From Bosea sp. F3-2 (GTDB lineage Bacteria > Pseudomonadota > Alphaproteobacteria > Rhizobiales > Beijerinckiaceae), in NCBI RefSeq assembly GCF_008253865.1, contig NZ_CP042331.1, positions 2,976,001 to 3,040,000 of the forward strand: 64,000 bases of DNA, written 5' to 3'. Below, piece after piece: positions 16,362-26,480 of the stretch. The notes under the pieces were generated by a model. That model was not told the origin of the DNA, ran no database searches, and saw only the letters and a list, made by a program, of their open reading frames with translations. Every line of letters begins with the position of its first letter. Within the stretch, counting starts at the first letter, position 1. Both the position numbers and the translations under genes were made by a program.

Positions 16362-17543
16362 ATGCTCTCGTTCGGGGTGGAGAAGGCCGTGGGTTCTGCT
16401 TCAACGCCGCCGCGGCGCCCTTCGCCGCCGATCCGGGACGAGCGACTGCCGGACCCGGAGGTCGTGCCGACGGACGCCGCCGACGAGGCGGAGATGCCGC
16501 TGCCGTCCAATCCGCAAACGTTCTTTCTCGCGGGTCTTTTCATCTTGGGCGCCTTGGCGGCAGTCTACGTCGCCAGTTCGATCATCCTCCCCGTCGTGCT
16601 CGCCTTCGCGCTGAAGCTCCTTCTCCAACCCGCCATGCGTCTCCTTGAGCGTGTGCATGTCCCGCGGGCCATCGGAGCCCTCTTGCCGATCCTGCTGGTT
16701 GTTGGAGTACTCGTGGGTCTTGTGGCGGCCTTGTCAGGCCCCGCCGCCACCTGGGCGGCGAGATTGCCTGAAGGCATACCGCGTCTGGAAGCCCATCTGG
16801 TGGTTCTCAGAGGCCCAATCCAAGCGTTGCAAAAGGTCATCCAACAGGCCGAGCAGGTCGCTGAGGCTCCCGGACAGAAGGACCACTTCATTGCACTTCG
16901 CCGTGATCTCGGCCTAACAGGCGCCCTGTTCGCCGGGACCCGTGCGGTCCTCGATGGTCTGTTTACGACCATCCTGGTGCTCTATTTTCTGTTGGTCTCG
17001 GGCGATACGTTCCTTCGACGGATGGTAGAAATCCTGCCCAGATTCAGTGACAAGCGACAAGCCGTCGACATCGCTCGGCAGATCGAAGAGGACATCTCCG
17101 CCTATTTGGTGACGATCACGGCCATGAATGCCACGGTCGGGGTCGCCACCGCGGCCGCAATGCAACTTTGCGGCCTTGGAGACCCCTTGTTGTGGGGGGC
17201 CACAGCGTTCCTGCTCAACTACATTCCAATTTTGGGGCCGCTGTTTGGAGCCGTCATCCTTCTCCTCGCCGGAATGCTGAGTTTCGACGGCCTATGGTGG
17301 GCGGTGCTGCCGCCGGCCCTCTACTTCGGTATCCACGTCGTCGAAGGTGAAACGCTGACGCCCATGCTGCTTGCGCGGCGCTTCACGTTGAACCCCGTGC
17401 TGGTCATCTTGTCACTGGTGTTCTGGTTCTGGATGTGGGGCGTGCCTGGCGCGATCCTGGCCGTTCCAATGCTGGCCATTCTGAAGATCGTCTGTGATCG
17501 GGTGCGACCGCTGAGGGCCCTGGGACACTTCCTCGAAGGATAA
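16362..17543 (+). CDS. AI-2E-type (PerM/TqsA family) permease
   Basis: A 393-residue inner-membrane protein with about eight transmembrane helices. A polar N-terminus of about 50 residues precedes FFLAGLFILGALAAVYVASSI; a periplasmic or cytoplasmic helical insert lies around 140-185; the C-terminal half has the family motif FLLNYIPILGPLFGAVIL and FWFWMWGVPGAILAVPMLAI. Members export autoinducer-2 or act as sodium/proton antiporters; the substrate here is unknown. It diverges from the truncated ABC gene. Confidence 0.88.
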   Translation: MLSFGVEKAVGSASTPPRRPSPPIRDERLPDPEVVPTDAADEAEMPLPSNPQTFFLAGLFILGALAAVYVASSIILPVVLAFALKLLLQPAMRLLERVHVPRAIGALLPILLVVGVLVGLVAALSGPAATWAARLPEGIPRLEAHLVVLRGPIQALQKVIQQAEQVAEAPGQKDHFIALRRDLGLTGALFAGTRAVLDGLFTTILVLYFLLVSGDTFLRRMVEILPRFSDKRQAVDIARQIEEDISAYLVTITAMNATVGVATAAAMQLCGLGDPLLWGATAFLLNYIPILGPLFGAVILLLAGMLSFDGLWWAVLPPALYFGIHVVEGETLTPMLLARRFTLNPVLVILSLVFWFWMWGVPGAILAVPMLAILKIVCDRVRPLRALGHFLEG

Positions 17544-17955
17544 AGTGGGATTGCCCTTTCGGAAGGGGTGCGACGGGCGCCAACCTCAGCAAAAAGCGGT
17601 TAGATCGCTTGTGTCATGCACGACGTGAAGGTAGCCCCGCCCATGGCGACCGTCAGATGGTGCTGCAGATTGTGCTGCAACGCTTCAAGTCCGAGCTTCG
17701 CTAGTTCATCTCGGGTGCGCAACCGACCACACCCGCTGCGTCCCGCCAAATGGGACTACCTGAAGGAGACACCCTCCAACGTCAGAACGGGCCGATGGTG
17801 CCCTTGGGCCGGCGAGCCGATCAGAATTCCCGAAAGCCGACGTCCGCCACGTCGGCCACGCCATGACCGTTACGCGCTCCACCGCGAATGTCTCAGATGG
17901 GGTCGTGAGCAGACATGGCCAGCTCGGTCTGTGAAGGGAAATGGGCGCATCCGCA
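17544..17955. other. gap with dispersed repeat copy
   Basis: 412 bp between the permease stop and the convergent secreted-protein gene. It contains the second copy (17829-17856) of the 28-bp repeat found at 12702-12729. No protein gene is supported. Confidence 0.4.
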
Positions 17956-18483
17956 TCAAGGCAACGCACGAGATGGGTGGCGTGTCGAGCAATCGCGCCG
18001 CAAGCCGCCGATCAATTCCGCGGCTCCTTTCAGAGGAACTGTCAGCTTTTCCTGTCCTACACGCACGGTGAGTCGCTTTGGTCCGATCATCAGGTCGAAC
18101 AGCTCATCGGACGGGCCAGCGACTACGACGACGTTATCGCCGCCCAGGCCATCTGGGACGGGAGCGGTTGCTATGCGTCGGACGGTCCGCACTGCGGCGT
18201 CGAAAACGGCGGTGGTTTGCTCATTGTCCCGAAGATTGGCGGGCCGCATGACAATGCCGACCGCAATCTCGTCGGGCATTTGGCAGGACAGAGTCAGATA
18301 AACCGTGCCTGATGCCGGAATGCCGAACACTACGACGCCGCTGTCGTTCCTGCTCCAGGCTGGCTGAACGTCTCCGGCGATGCCCGCACGGCTCGGGAGC
18401 ATCGCAAAAAGGCAGCTCAGCAAGGTCGCGAGGACGAAGACTTTTGTATCGAATTGATCAGTTGCTGATAGACACGAGTGCAC
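17956..18483 (-). CDS. secreted hypothetical protein
   Basis: The 175-residue protein starts at GTG 18483. It has a signal segment (KVFVLATLLSCLFAMLPSRAG, cleavage probably near AGIAG). The mature domain is beta-rich with VYLTLSCQMPDEIAVGIVMR and LFDLMIGPKRLTVRVGQEKLTVPL, reminiscent of invasion-associated-locus-B-like periplasmic proteins, though I cannot confirm this. Its signal-coding DNA is closely similar to that of the membrane protein at 10056-10361. Confidence 0.6.
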   Translation of the reverse strand: MHSCLSATDQFDTKVFVLATLLSCLFAMLPSRAGIAGDVQPAWSRNDSGVVVFGIPASGTVYLTLSCQMPDEIAVGIVMRPANLRDNEQTTAVFDAAVRTVRRIATAPVPDGLGGDNVVVVAGPSDELFDLMIGPKRLTVRVGQEKLTVPLKGAAELIGGLRRDCSTRHPSRALP

Positions 18484-18581
18484 TCTTGCGCTCTACCAAA
18501 GCGGATCTCAAATCTTGTCGGCGGGAAAATCCGACGTCCACAACGGGTCCGCGAGCAGCCATCGGCGCAGGATCGTTGCCG

Positions 18582-19824
18582 TTAGGCTGAATCGTCCTTC
18601 TTTTTCTCGGCCATGGCTGCCGAGAGAAACCTACCGATCTTTTCGTTCTCCTGGGCGATGTAGCTGTCTTCAAGATGGGCATATCTCGCGTGGTTTCGCT
18701 GCTTCGATGTCCGAGCAGCTTCCCTATGACGTTGATGGAGACGCCGTTGCGGATGGCCAACGAGGCGAAGCTATGGCGCAGGTCATGAATCCGAACGTCG
18801 GATAGGCCGGCTGCACTGCGAACACGCTGCCAGGGCCGCTGAAGGTCGACGAGATGTCGCGCGTGCCGACGGCCGACGATCACATAGGGATTCCCCTCGA
18901 TCCGTGGCAGGTTCTCCAGAAGGTCGATGGCCGCTTGCGTCAGCTCGATATTCTTGGGTCCCGTTTTGGAATCGATCAGTCGGAGGCGCCGCCGATCAAA
19001 CTGCACGTTCTCCCATTGCAGAGTGAGGATCTCGCTCAGACGCGCCCCAGGCTGGATCAGCAGCCTGATAGCCGTGATGGCATAGAGTGACTCCGAATCC
19101 TCGCGCTCGAACTGGTCGAGAGCCGCCGCCAGCCTCTGGAATTCGTCTCGGCTGAGAAAGCGCTCCTTCTGCTTCTCGCCATAACGGACAATGCCTTTCA
19201 CGGGATTGCTGGCTTTCGGGCGCAGACCCCAAAGCTCGGCCAGATTGAAAATTTTTGAGAGCAGGGTCAGGCAGCGATTCGCGACACCAGGGCCTCCTTT
19301 GACGACAAGCCCACCACCCTGCTCCTTTTGCTTCGCCTTCGCATCCTTTGGCGCCGTTTTGCCGTTCCGGACGGCATTCTTGAACGACTCGATATCTGCC
19401 GGTATTCATCGGCGAACTTCTGCCCAAGCAATGGGAGAACGTGATTGTCGAGATTCATGCGATCCAAGCGGACGCTCGACGCCTTCTTTTTCGGAATCGC
19501 ATATTGTTCGATGTAGCGGGCGCAGAACTCCCTCATGCGAACTCGCTCGCTGAATTTGGCCTTTCTCGGATCCTTGCCTTGAACGATCTCGCCGAGGAGC
19601 CTCTTTGCCTCCGCTCGCGCGGTGTCTGGCGTCCACGGCGAACCGTGAATCCCAATCCTCAGCTGGCGCCGGTGCCCCTGGATGTTGGTTTTGAGGATGT
19701 ACGATTTGGCTTTGGTCTGACACCGGACGCCAAAGCCTTTGACCTCGGCATCCCAGACGATCTGGTCTGGTCCAAGGCTGTCCACCACGGTCTTTGTGAT
19801 CCGAGTTGAGCTACGCTTGCCCAT
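18582..19824 (-). pseudogene. tyrosine-recombinase integrase, disrupted by two frameshifts
   Basis: The composite reads as a P4-type integrase of about 413 codons in three frames. The N-terminal arm/DUF4102-like domain starts at ATG 19824 (MGKRSSTRITKTVV). Near 19405 the frame shifts; the continuation (PADIESFKNAVRNGKTA ...) runs into the catalytic domain, with the first Arg in GARLSEIL and HDLRHSFAS. A second shift at about 18690, right after LGHRSSETTR, puts the nucleophile Tyr (YAHLEDSY) and the tail, ending at 18582, out of frame. No single frame encodes both Arg and Tyr, so the protein should be inactive. It abuts a tRNA-Gly fragment, the usual target of such integrases. Confidence 0.85.
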
Positions 19825-19832
19825 ACGATCCT

Positions 19833-19874
19833 CCAAGCTGAATGTCGTCGGTTCGATCCCGATCGCCCGCTCCA
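19833..19874 (+). other. attachment site: 3' fragment of a tRNA-Gly gene (attR)
   Basis: The 42 bp from CCAAGCTGAATG to CGCCCGCTCCA match the 3' part of an alphaproteobacterial tRNA-Gly(GCC): anticodon-stem 3' side, T arm with the canonical TTCGATC loop, acceptor strand CGCCCGC, discriminator T and encoded CCA. The 5' half of the tRNA is absent; leftward of the fragment lies the integrase start. This is the displaced duplicate left when an element integrates at a tRNA 3' end, so the intact tRNA-Gly should lie left of this window. Confidence 0.75.
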
Positions 19875-20286
19875 AATTTCCTTGAAGCTTCAGCTTGTTA
19901 TGGCGGTCCGCCGCTAAACTCGCGTTCCCCGCGTTTCCTATCGGGTTCCCCAGCCTGTTCAGTGGCTGTTCTGCTCGCCGTGAAGCGCGACTCGCACCTG
20001 CGCGACCTTGCGGCTCTAGCCGGCCGCTCCGCGCGAATTGCGGGCCGTCATCGTCACCTGGGTATGGCCGAGGGAACCGCCCATATTGGCGACAAGGTCT
20101 GAGGCTGCCGGCCACAGGTGCATGACGGTTCGAGGCGTTCTGCGCCTTCATAGAAACGCGTGTCATCCCGGACGGAGCGAAGCGGAGATCCGGGATCCAT
20201 GCCTGAACTTTTATCGAAAGCGCTCAGGCATGGATCCCGGGTCAAGCCCGGGATGACGGCTCGGTTCCGCGCGCGGTCGAGGCAGG
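19875..20286. other. gap at the island/chromosome junction
   Basis: 412 bp after the tRNA-Gly fragment. No gene is supported in the first 285 bp. The rest holds a palindromic intergenic repeat (20162-20257) and the 3' flank of the deaminase gene. Confidence 0.45.
20162..20257. repeat. palindromic intergenic repeat, GTCATCCCGG family
   Basis: The repeat begins GTCATCCCGG and ends CCCGGGATGAC, with internal GGATCCATGCCTGA / TCAGGCATGGATCC arms, so the whole unit can fold as a long hairpin. Related copies are at 61669-61816 and 62797-62901. Confidence 0.75.
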
Positions 20287-20760
20287 CTAGCCTACCGCCG
20301 TCTGGCGCCGCTTCCACTCCGCATAGAGATCGGGTTCGTCTTCGAGGCGGACGGGCACATGGCTGATCTTCATCGACTGTTCGGCGATAGGTTTCGCCAG
20401 ATCGGCATAGATCGCCGCCGTCGAGAGCCCATAGGGCGCGCCGTCATCGTTGGAGTAGGCGTAGTAGACCTCGCTCACGCCGGAGAGCCGCATCGCGGCC
20501 ATGCACATCGGGCAGGGATGACCGCTGGCGTAGACTGCGCAACCCGAGAGGTTGGGCGAGCCGAGCTTGCGGCTCGCCGCGCGCAGCGCCGTCAGCTCGG
20601 CATGGGCGGTGGGATCGTTGGTGGCGATGATCTCGTTGACGCCGGTGGCGACCACCTCGCCGCCCCTCACCACGACGGCGCCAAATGGACGGCCGCCCTT
20701 CTCCATATTGGCCTTGGCGAGTTCGATCGCCTCGCAGAGAAAGCGCTGCGTCTGGCTCAT
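20287..20760 (-). CDS. nucleoside deaminase (guanine deaminase-like, CDA fold)
   Basis: The 157-residue zinc deaminase has HAE (His53, Glu55) and PCPMC (Cys83, Cys86), the standard Zn ligands and proton shuttle. The length and the segments PFGAVVVRGGEVVATG and NDPTAHAE resemble GuaD-type guanine deaminases more than tRNA adenosine deaminase TadA. It would convert guanine to xanthine in purine salvage or catabolism. ATG at 20760 lies 11 bp after the stop of the ankyrin gene on the same strand, so the two may be co-transcribed. Confidence 0.85.
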   Translation of the reverse strand: MSQTQRFLCEAIELAKANMEKGGRPFGAVVVRGGEVVATGVNEIIATNDPTAHAELTALRAASRKLGSPNLSGCAVYASGHPCPMCMAAMRLSGVSEVYYAYSNDDGAPYGLSTAAIYADLAKPIAEQSMKISHVPVRLEDEPDLYAEWKRRQTAVG

Positions 20761-20771
20761 GTTCGACCTCT

Positions 20772-21443
20772 TCAGCGGGCGCCGGCGGCGCGCAGGATCT
20801 GCTCGATCCTGGCGTAGCCGCGGCTGCGTGCGTGCTGGAGCGGGGTGACGCCGTCGCGGTCGGCGAGGTTCACATTCGCCCCGGCGGCGATCAGATCCGT
20901 GACGATCTGCTGATGCGCCTGCCCGCCATCGCTGAGAATGATCGCCTCGAGGAGCCCGGTCCAGCCGAGATTGTTGACGTGGTCGACAGCGACGCCGGCT
21001 GCGATCAGCGTGCGGACCGTCTCGACATGGCCGCGCTCGCAGGCCGGGATCAGGGCTGTGCCGCCGTAACGGTTGGTGCTCTTGAGGTCAGCGCCATGCG
21101 CCAGCGTCAGCTTCAGGATGGCGAGGTGGCCGCGCGCCCCGGCATAGAGATAGGGGCTGTCGTTGATCGCATCCTTCGCGTTCACGTTCGCGCCGGCCTC
21201 GATCAACGCCTTGGCCGCGTTGACGTGGTTCTCGTGGGTGGCCGCCAGCAGGGCAGTGCGTCCCCGCGCATCGCGTGCGTCGATGGCGGCACCTTCGGCG
21301 AGAAGGCGCTTGATCGCGGCAACGTCGTCGCGAGCCGCGGCGGCATGAAGGCTGGAGTCGGTCATGGTCTGTCCGAAGGCTGGCTGCGGGCAGAAGGCCA
21401 GCAGAAGAAGGATGAAGGCAATGATCGGCGACGGTCTGGACAA
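20772..21443 (-). CDS. secreted ankyrin-repeat protein
   Basis: The 223-residue protein starts at TTG 21443 with AAGGAG eight bases upstream; the frame remains open far upstream but overlaps another gene, so the long version is rejected. A signal peptide (SPIIAFILLLLAFCPQPAFGQ) is followed by about five ankyrin repeats (for example GRTALLAATHENHVNAAKAL and YGGTALIPACERGHVETV). Ankyrin repeats mediate protein contacts; periplasmic versions often accompany catalase or amidohydrolases. The neighbouring gene is a deaminase. Confidence 0.8.
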   Translation of the reverse strand: MSRPSPIIAFILLLLAFCPQPAFGQTMTDSSLHAAAARDDVAAIKRLLAEGAAIDARDARGRTALLAATHENHVNAAKALIEAGANVNAKDAINDSPYLYAGARGHLAILKLTLAHGADLKSTNRYGGTALIPACERGHVETVRTLIAAGVAVDHVNNLGWTGLLEAIILSDGGQAHQQIVTDLIAAGANVNLADRDGVTPLQHARSRGYARIEQILRAAGAR

Positions 21444-21559
21444 CCGCTCATCTCCTTGACGCGCGAAAGGCGTTATCGCGCGAAGCTGCGCTTCGATTGC
21501 CGAACCCGCAGGCAAAATACCGCCTGCATCAGATAGGAACTGCGTCGCCCGTCCGAAAA

Positions 21560-22522
21560 TTAAATATTCGGATACTGTCCAGTGGCTTTCCGAATGAACG
21601 CAGGCATCGTCAAGCGCGACTGGCCGGGGACCATGATCGCCCCGGAGGCCGCAATCACCAGAGCGAGGCCGAGCCAGTCGGTCGGCGTTGGCCGCTCGCC
21701 CAGCAGCAGCACCGAGCCGAGTACACCGACCGCCGGAACCATCAGCGTGCCGAGGCTGGCGATGCTGGCCGGCAGGCGCGCCACCACCGTGAACCAGAGG
21801 AAATAGGCGAGCGCCTGCGCACCGACGATGTGGAAGCTCAGCGCCACCGTTACGCGCGGCGACAGCAGCTTCGGCACCGGCAGGCCCTCGAAGGCGAACA
21901 TGCCGATGCCGGCGACGAGCCCGCCGATCAGCAATTGCCAGGCGGCGATGGTGAGCGCCGGGGCCGAGACCGGCCAGCGCTTGGTCACGATCGTGCCGAG
22001 CGCCCAGCTCACCGCTGCGAACAGCGCCAGCATCAGGCCGAAGGGGAGTTGCCCGGCCGCGATCAGCGGCAGGCCGAGGCAGAGCAGGCCGGCGATGCCG
22101 AAAGCGAGACCGGCAAGGCGCCGGCCGTCGAAAGCCTCGCTCAGCACGAGGCGTGCGAGCAGCGTCGCCCAGATCGGCATGGTGAAGGTCAAGATCGCGG
22201 CGCGCGAGGTCGGCGCCGCGAGCTGCGCGAAAGCGAGCAGCACGTTGAAGGCGGCGATCGAGAGGAAGCCGGCAACGACGAGGCGCAGCCATTGTCCGCG
22301 CGGCACCGCGAGCGGGACGCCGCGCGCGAGCGCGACGGCGACGAGGACGAGCCCGGCGAAGCTCATGCCGGCGGCGCGCAGCGTCCAGGGCGCGATCTCG
22401 GTCAGCGAGATGCGGACCGCTGGCCAGTTGAAGCCCCAGAGCAGGCCGAGCAGCGGGACCAGCAGGAGCGCCCTGCCCGGCGCCGGCGCGCTCAAGCGTC
22501 GAGGCTTTCGAGGCCGCACCAT
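21560..22522 (-). CDS. EamA-family (DMT) transporter
   Basis: A 320-residue inner-membrane protein with ten predicted helices arranged as two EamA halves (LLGLLWGFNWPAVR near the start, GEALAYFLWF-like and LLLGERPTPTDWLGLALVIA in the second half). The family exports amino acids and metabolites; the substrate is unknown. ATG at 22522 overlaps the end of the M20 peptidase gene by 31 bp; TTG at 22495, overlapping the peptidase stop as TTGA, is an alternative start. It is probably the last gene of the peptide-utilisation operon. Confidence 0.85.
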   Translation of the reverse strand: MVRPRKPRRLSAPAPGRALLLVPLLGLLWGFNWPAVRISLTEIAPWTLRAAGMSFAGLVLVAVALARGVPLAVPRGQWLRLVVAGFLSIAAFNVLLAFAQLAAPTSRAAILTFTMPIWATLLARLVLSEAFDGRRLAGLAFGIAGLLCLGLPLIAAGQLPFGLMLALFAAVSWALGTIVTKRWPVSAPALTIAAWQLLIGGLVAGIGMFAFEGLPVPKLLSPRVTVALSFHIVGAQALAYFLWFTVVARLPASIASLGTLMVPAVGVLGSVLLLGERPTPTDWLGLALVIAASGAIMVPGQSRLTMPAFIRKATGQYPNI

Positions 22523-23781
22523 TCGGCGACGAAGAGCGCCATGGTGCCGGTGATGCGCTTCAGCGAGGCGAGGCTGACGCGCTCGTCGAAGGCGTGGATG
22601 TTCTCCGAGATCGGGCCGTAGCAGAGCGCCGGGATCTTGTCGTAGAGCGCATGCACGCGGGTATCGAGATAGCCCGCCGTCATGAAGCTCTTCAGCGGCT
22701 TGCCGGTCGATGCCTGATGGGCGCGGCCCAGCGCGACCTCCGCCTCGCTGCCGGGCTCCAGCACGTAGCCTTCCGAATAGAAGCCGTTAAAGCTGACGCG
22801 CGGCGGGTTGTTGGCAAGGAACTTGTCGCCGCGCGCGAAACTGAGCACACAAGCCTCGATGCGCTTGGCCAATTCCTCGGCGCTGACGCCGGGATAGAGC
22901 CCGATACGGCAGTCGATCCGACACCAGCACGGCACGGAGGAGGCCCAGTCGCCGCCCTCGATCTTGCCGATGTTCAAGTTGATCGGGTGAGCGATGTCCT
23001 CGAAATGCGCCCGCCCCGCCTTCTCGCGGTTGAGCTCCTCCTCCAGTTCACGCAGGGCGCCGACGACGCGATAGGCCGCGTCGATAGCGTTGGCGCCGGA
23101 GGCCATCTCGCGCACATGCATCGGCTTGCCGCGCACCTCGACCTGGAACCAGATCACGCCAGTGTTGGCGCGCACCAGCATCTCCTCCTCGGGCTCCGGG
23201 ATCAGCACGGCATCGGCCTTGTAGCCGCGCAGATGCGTCATCAGCGCCCCGTTACCGGTCGATTCCTCCTCGACCACCGACTGGACGTAGACGGTCGCCG
23301 CCGGCTGCATGCCGATGCGCCGGAGCGCGTCGAGGCAGGCGAGGTTCGCGGCATGCCCCGCCTTCATGTCGGCGGCGCCGCGGCCATACATCCAGTCGCC
23401 GTCGATGACGGGATCAAAGGGCGGATGCGTCCACTGGTCGGCAGGACCGGTCGGCACCACGTCGACATGGGCCTGCAGGATCAGCGACCGGCCCTTCTCC
23501 GCGCGCGGATGATGGATGCCGACAACGATCGGCGCATCGGAATGCGTGTCGGCGAAGGGCGCGCCGCCGGGATGGGCCGCGATCGCCGCGCGGTCCATGG
23601 CGAAGCGGTCCATGGTCAGGCCGCGCTGCTTCATCGCACGGAAGATGAAATCCTGGACCGTATGCTCCTGTCCGCGCACCGAGCCGAAGCGCACGAGCTC
23701 CTGCGTGTAGGCGACCTGCTTGTCGAAGCCCGCCTCGACGGCGGCGAGGATTTTTTCGCGAAGGGCGGCGTCGAGGGGCAC
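22492..23781 (-). CDS. M20-family metallopeptidase/deacylase (ArgE/DapE/ACY1 group)
   Basis: The 429-residue binuclear-zinc hydrolase has His105 in LQAHVDVVPTG, Asp138 in GRGAADMKAG and the EEEST pair. It resembles the ArgE/DapE-like amidohydrolases that remove acyl groups or split small peptides. The start is GTG 23781 with GGAG upstream. Its position directly after a dipeptide ABC transporter suggests it hydrolyses the imported peptide or N-acyl amino acid in the cytoplasm; that is inference. It is distinct from the true dapE at 59021. Confidence 0.87.
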   Translation of the reverse strand: MPLDAALREKILAAVEAGFDKQVAYTQELVRFGSVRGQEHTVQDFIFRAMKQRGLTMDRFAMDRAAIAAHPGGAPFADTHSDAPIVVGIHHPRAEKGRSLILQAHVDVVPTGPADQWTHPPFDPVIDGDWMYGRGAADMKAGHAANLACLDALRRIGMQPAATVYVQSVVEEESTGNGALMTHLRGYKADAVLIPEPEEEMLVRANTGVIWFQVEVRGKPMHVREMASGANAIDAAYRVVGALRELEEELNREKAGRAHFEDIAHPINLNIGKIEGGDWASSVPCWCRIDCRIGLYPGVSAEELAKRIEACVLSFARGDKFLANNPPRVSFNGFYSEGYVLEPGSEAEVALGRAHQASTGKPLKSFMTAGYLDTRVHALYDKIPALCYGPISENIHAFDERVSLASLKRITGTMALFVAEWCGLESLDA

Positions 23782-23798
23782 GGCAGGCTCCGATAGGC

Positions 23799-23890
23799 GT
23801 CATGGTCGGGCTTGACCCGACCATCTCGTAAACCAGTGTCATCTCGTCATGAGATTCTCGGGTCTGCGCTGCGCTTCGCCCGAGAATGAC
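23799..23890. repeat. palindromic intergenic repeats within the peptide operon
   Basis: Two adjacent hairpins: GTCATGGTCGGGCTTGACCCGACCAT at 23799-23824 (two short arms) and a second from GTCATGAGATTCTCGGG to CCCGAGAATGAC. They fill the gap between the ATPase and peptidase genes. Confidence 0.65.
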
Positions 23891-23903
23891 GGCGAGCACA
23901 CCA

Positions 23904-25507
<1,604 letters not shown>

Positions 25508-25511
<4 letters not shown>

Positions 25512-26344
25512 TCGCGCCCCCTAGCGAGACGCGGGTTCAGGGCATCGTTCAGCCCCTCGCCGGCGAGATTGAGCGCCAGCACGGTCAGGAAGATCGCGAA
25601 GCCGGGGAAGAAGCTGATCCACCAGGCGTCGAGCAGGCGCGTGCGGCCGGCGCCGACCATATAGCCCCAGCTCATCAGGTTGGGATCGCCGAGGCCGAGA
25701 AAGGACAGCGAACTTTCGAGCAGGATCGCCGAGCCGATCATCAGCGAGCCCATGACGATGATCGGTGCGATGGTGTTGGGCAGGACCTGGCTGAAGATGA
25801 TGCGCGGCGTCGACTGGCCGATGGTCACCGCCGCCTGGACGTATTCGCGGGAGCGCAGCGAGAGCACTTCGCCGCGCACCAGCCGCGCTACCGGCGGCCA
25901 GCTCACCACCCCGATCGCGAGCACGATCGAGCCGAGCTGCGGCTGCAGGATCGCGACCAGCACGATGGCGAGCGCGAAGGACGGAATGGTCTGGAAGAAC
26001 TCGGTGAAGCGCATCAGCGCGTCGTCAGTGAGCCCGCCGGCATAGCCGGCGATCGCGCCCAGCGGCACGCCGATCACCAGCGCGACCAGCGTCGAGACCA
26101 CGCCGATCATCAACGAGACCCGCGCGCCATGGACGAGGCCAGCGGCGAGATTGCGGCCCAGCGTATCGGTGCCGAGCGGGAAACGCTCGATCGTGAAGGG
26201 CGCGAGGAAGGGCCGCGCCACCGGGCGCCAAGGCGATTGCGGATAGAGCGTCGGCGCCAGGATCGCGAAGGCGACGACGGCGAGCAGGATGACGATGCCG
26301 ATGACGGCGCCGCGGTTGCGGACGAAGCGCTTGAGGAAGTTCAT
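25508..26344 (-). CDS. peptide ABC transporter permease (DppC-like)
   Basis: The 278-residue membrane protein has about six helices, an N-terminal OppC-type segment (MNFLKRFVRNRGAVIGIVIL) and the EAA loop (EYVQAAVTIGQSTPRIIFSQVLPN). It pairs with the DppB-like permease encoded upstream. A palindromic repeat of about 90 bp separates the two genes, which is unusual inside a transporter operon. Confidence 0.9.
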
Positions 26345-26376
26345 GAAAGCGCCTCCGGCCCGATGACGCGCCCGAC

Positions 26377-26467
26377 ATCATGCTCGCCCTTGTGGCGAGC
26401 ATCCACGTCTTGGGCACGGTCTTCGGCGAATGAAGACGTGGATGGTCGGGACAGGCCCGACCATGAC
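26377..26467. repeat. palindromic repeat between the two permease genes
   Basis: CTCGCCCTTGTGGCGAG hairpin, GACGTGGATG arms and GGTCGGGACAGGCCCGACC hairpin. The unit is an inverted copy of the repeat at 49091-49180. Confidence 0.7.
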
Positions 26468-26480
26468 GGGAAGGGCCTCT

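Noticed and set aside
19833..19874. Intact tRNA gene
   Set aside because: Only the 3' part is present; D arm and 5' acceptor strand are missing.
20772..22292. 506-codon version of the ankyrin gene
   Set aside because: The extra N-terminal part overlaps the EamA transporter and is Arg/Ala-rich; the signal peptide begins at the TTG at 21443.
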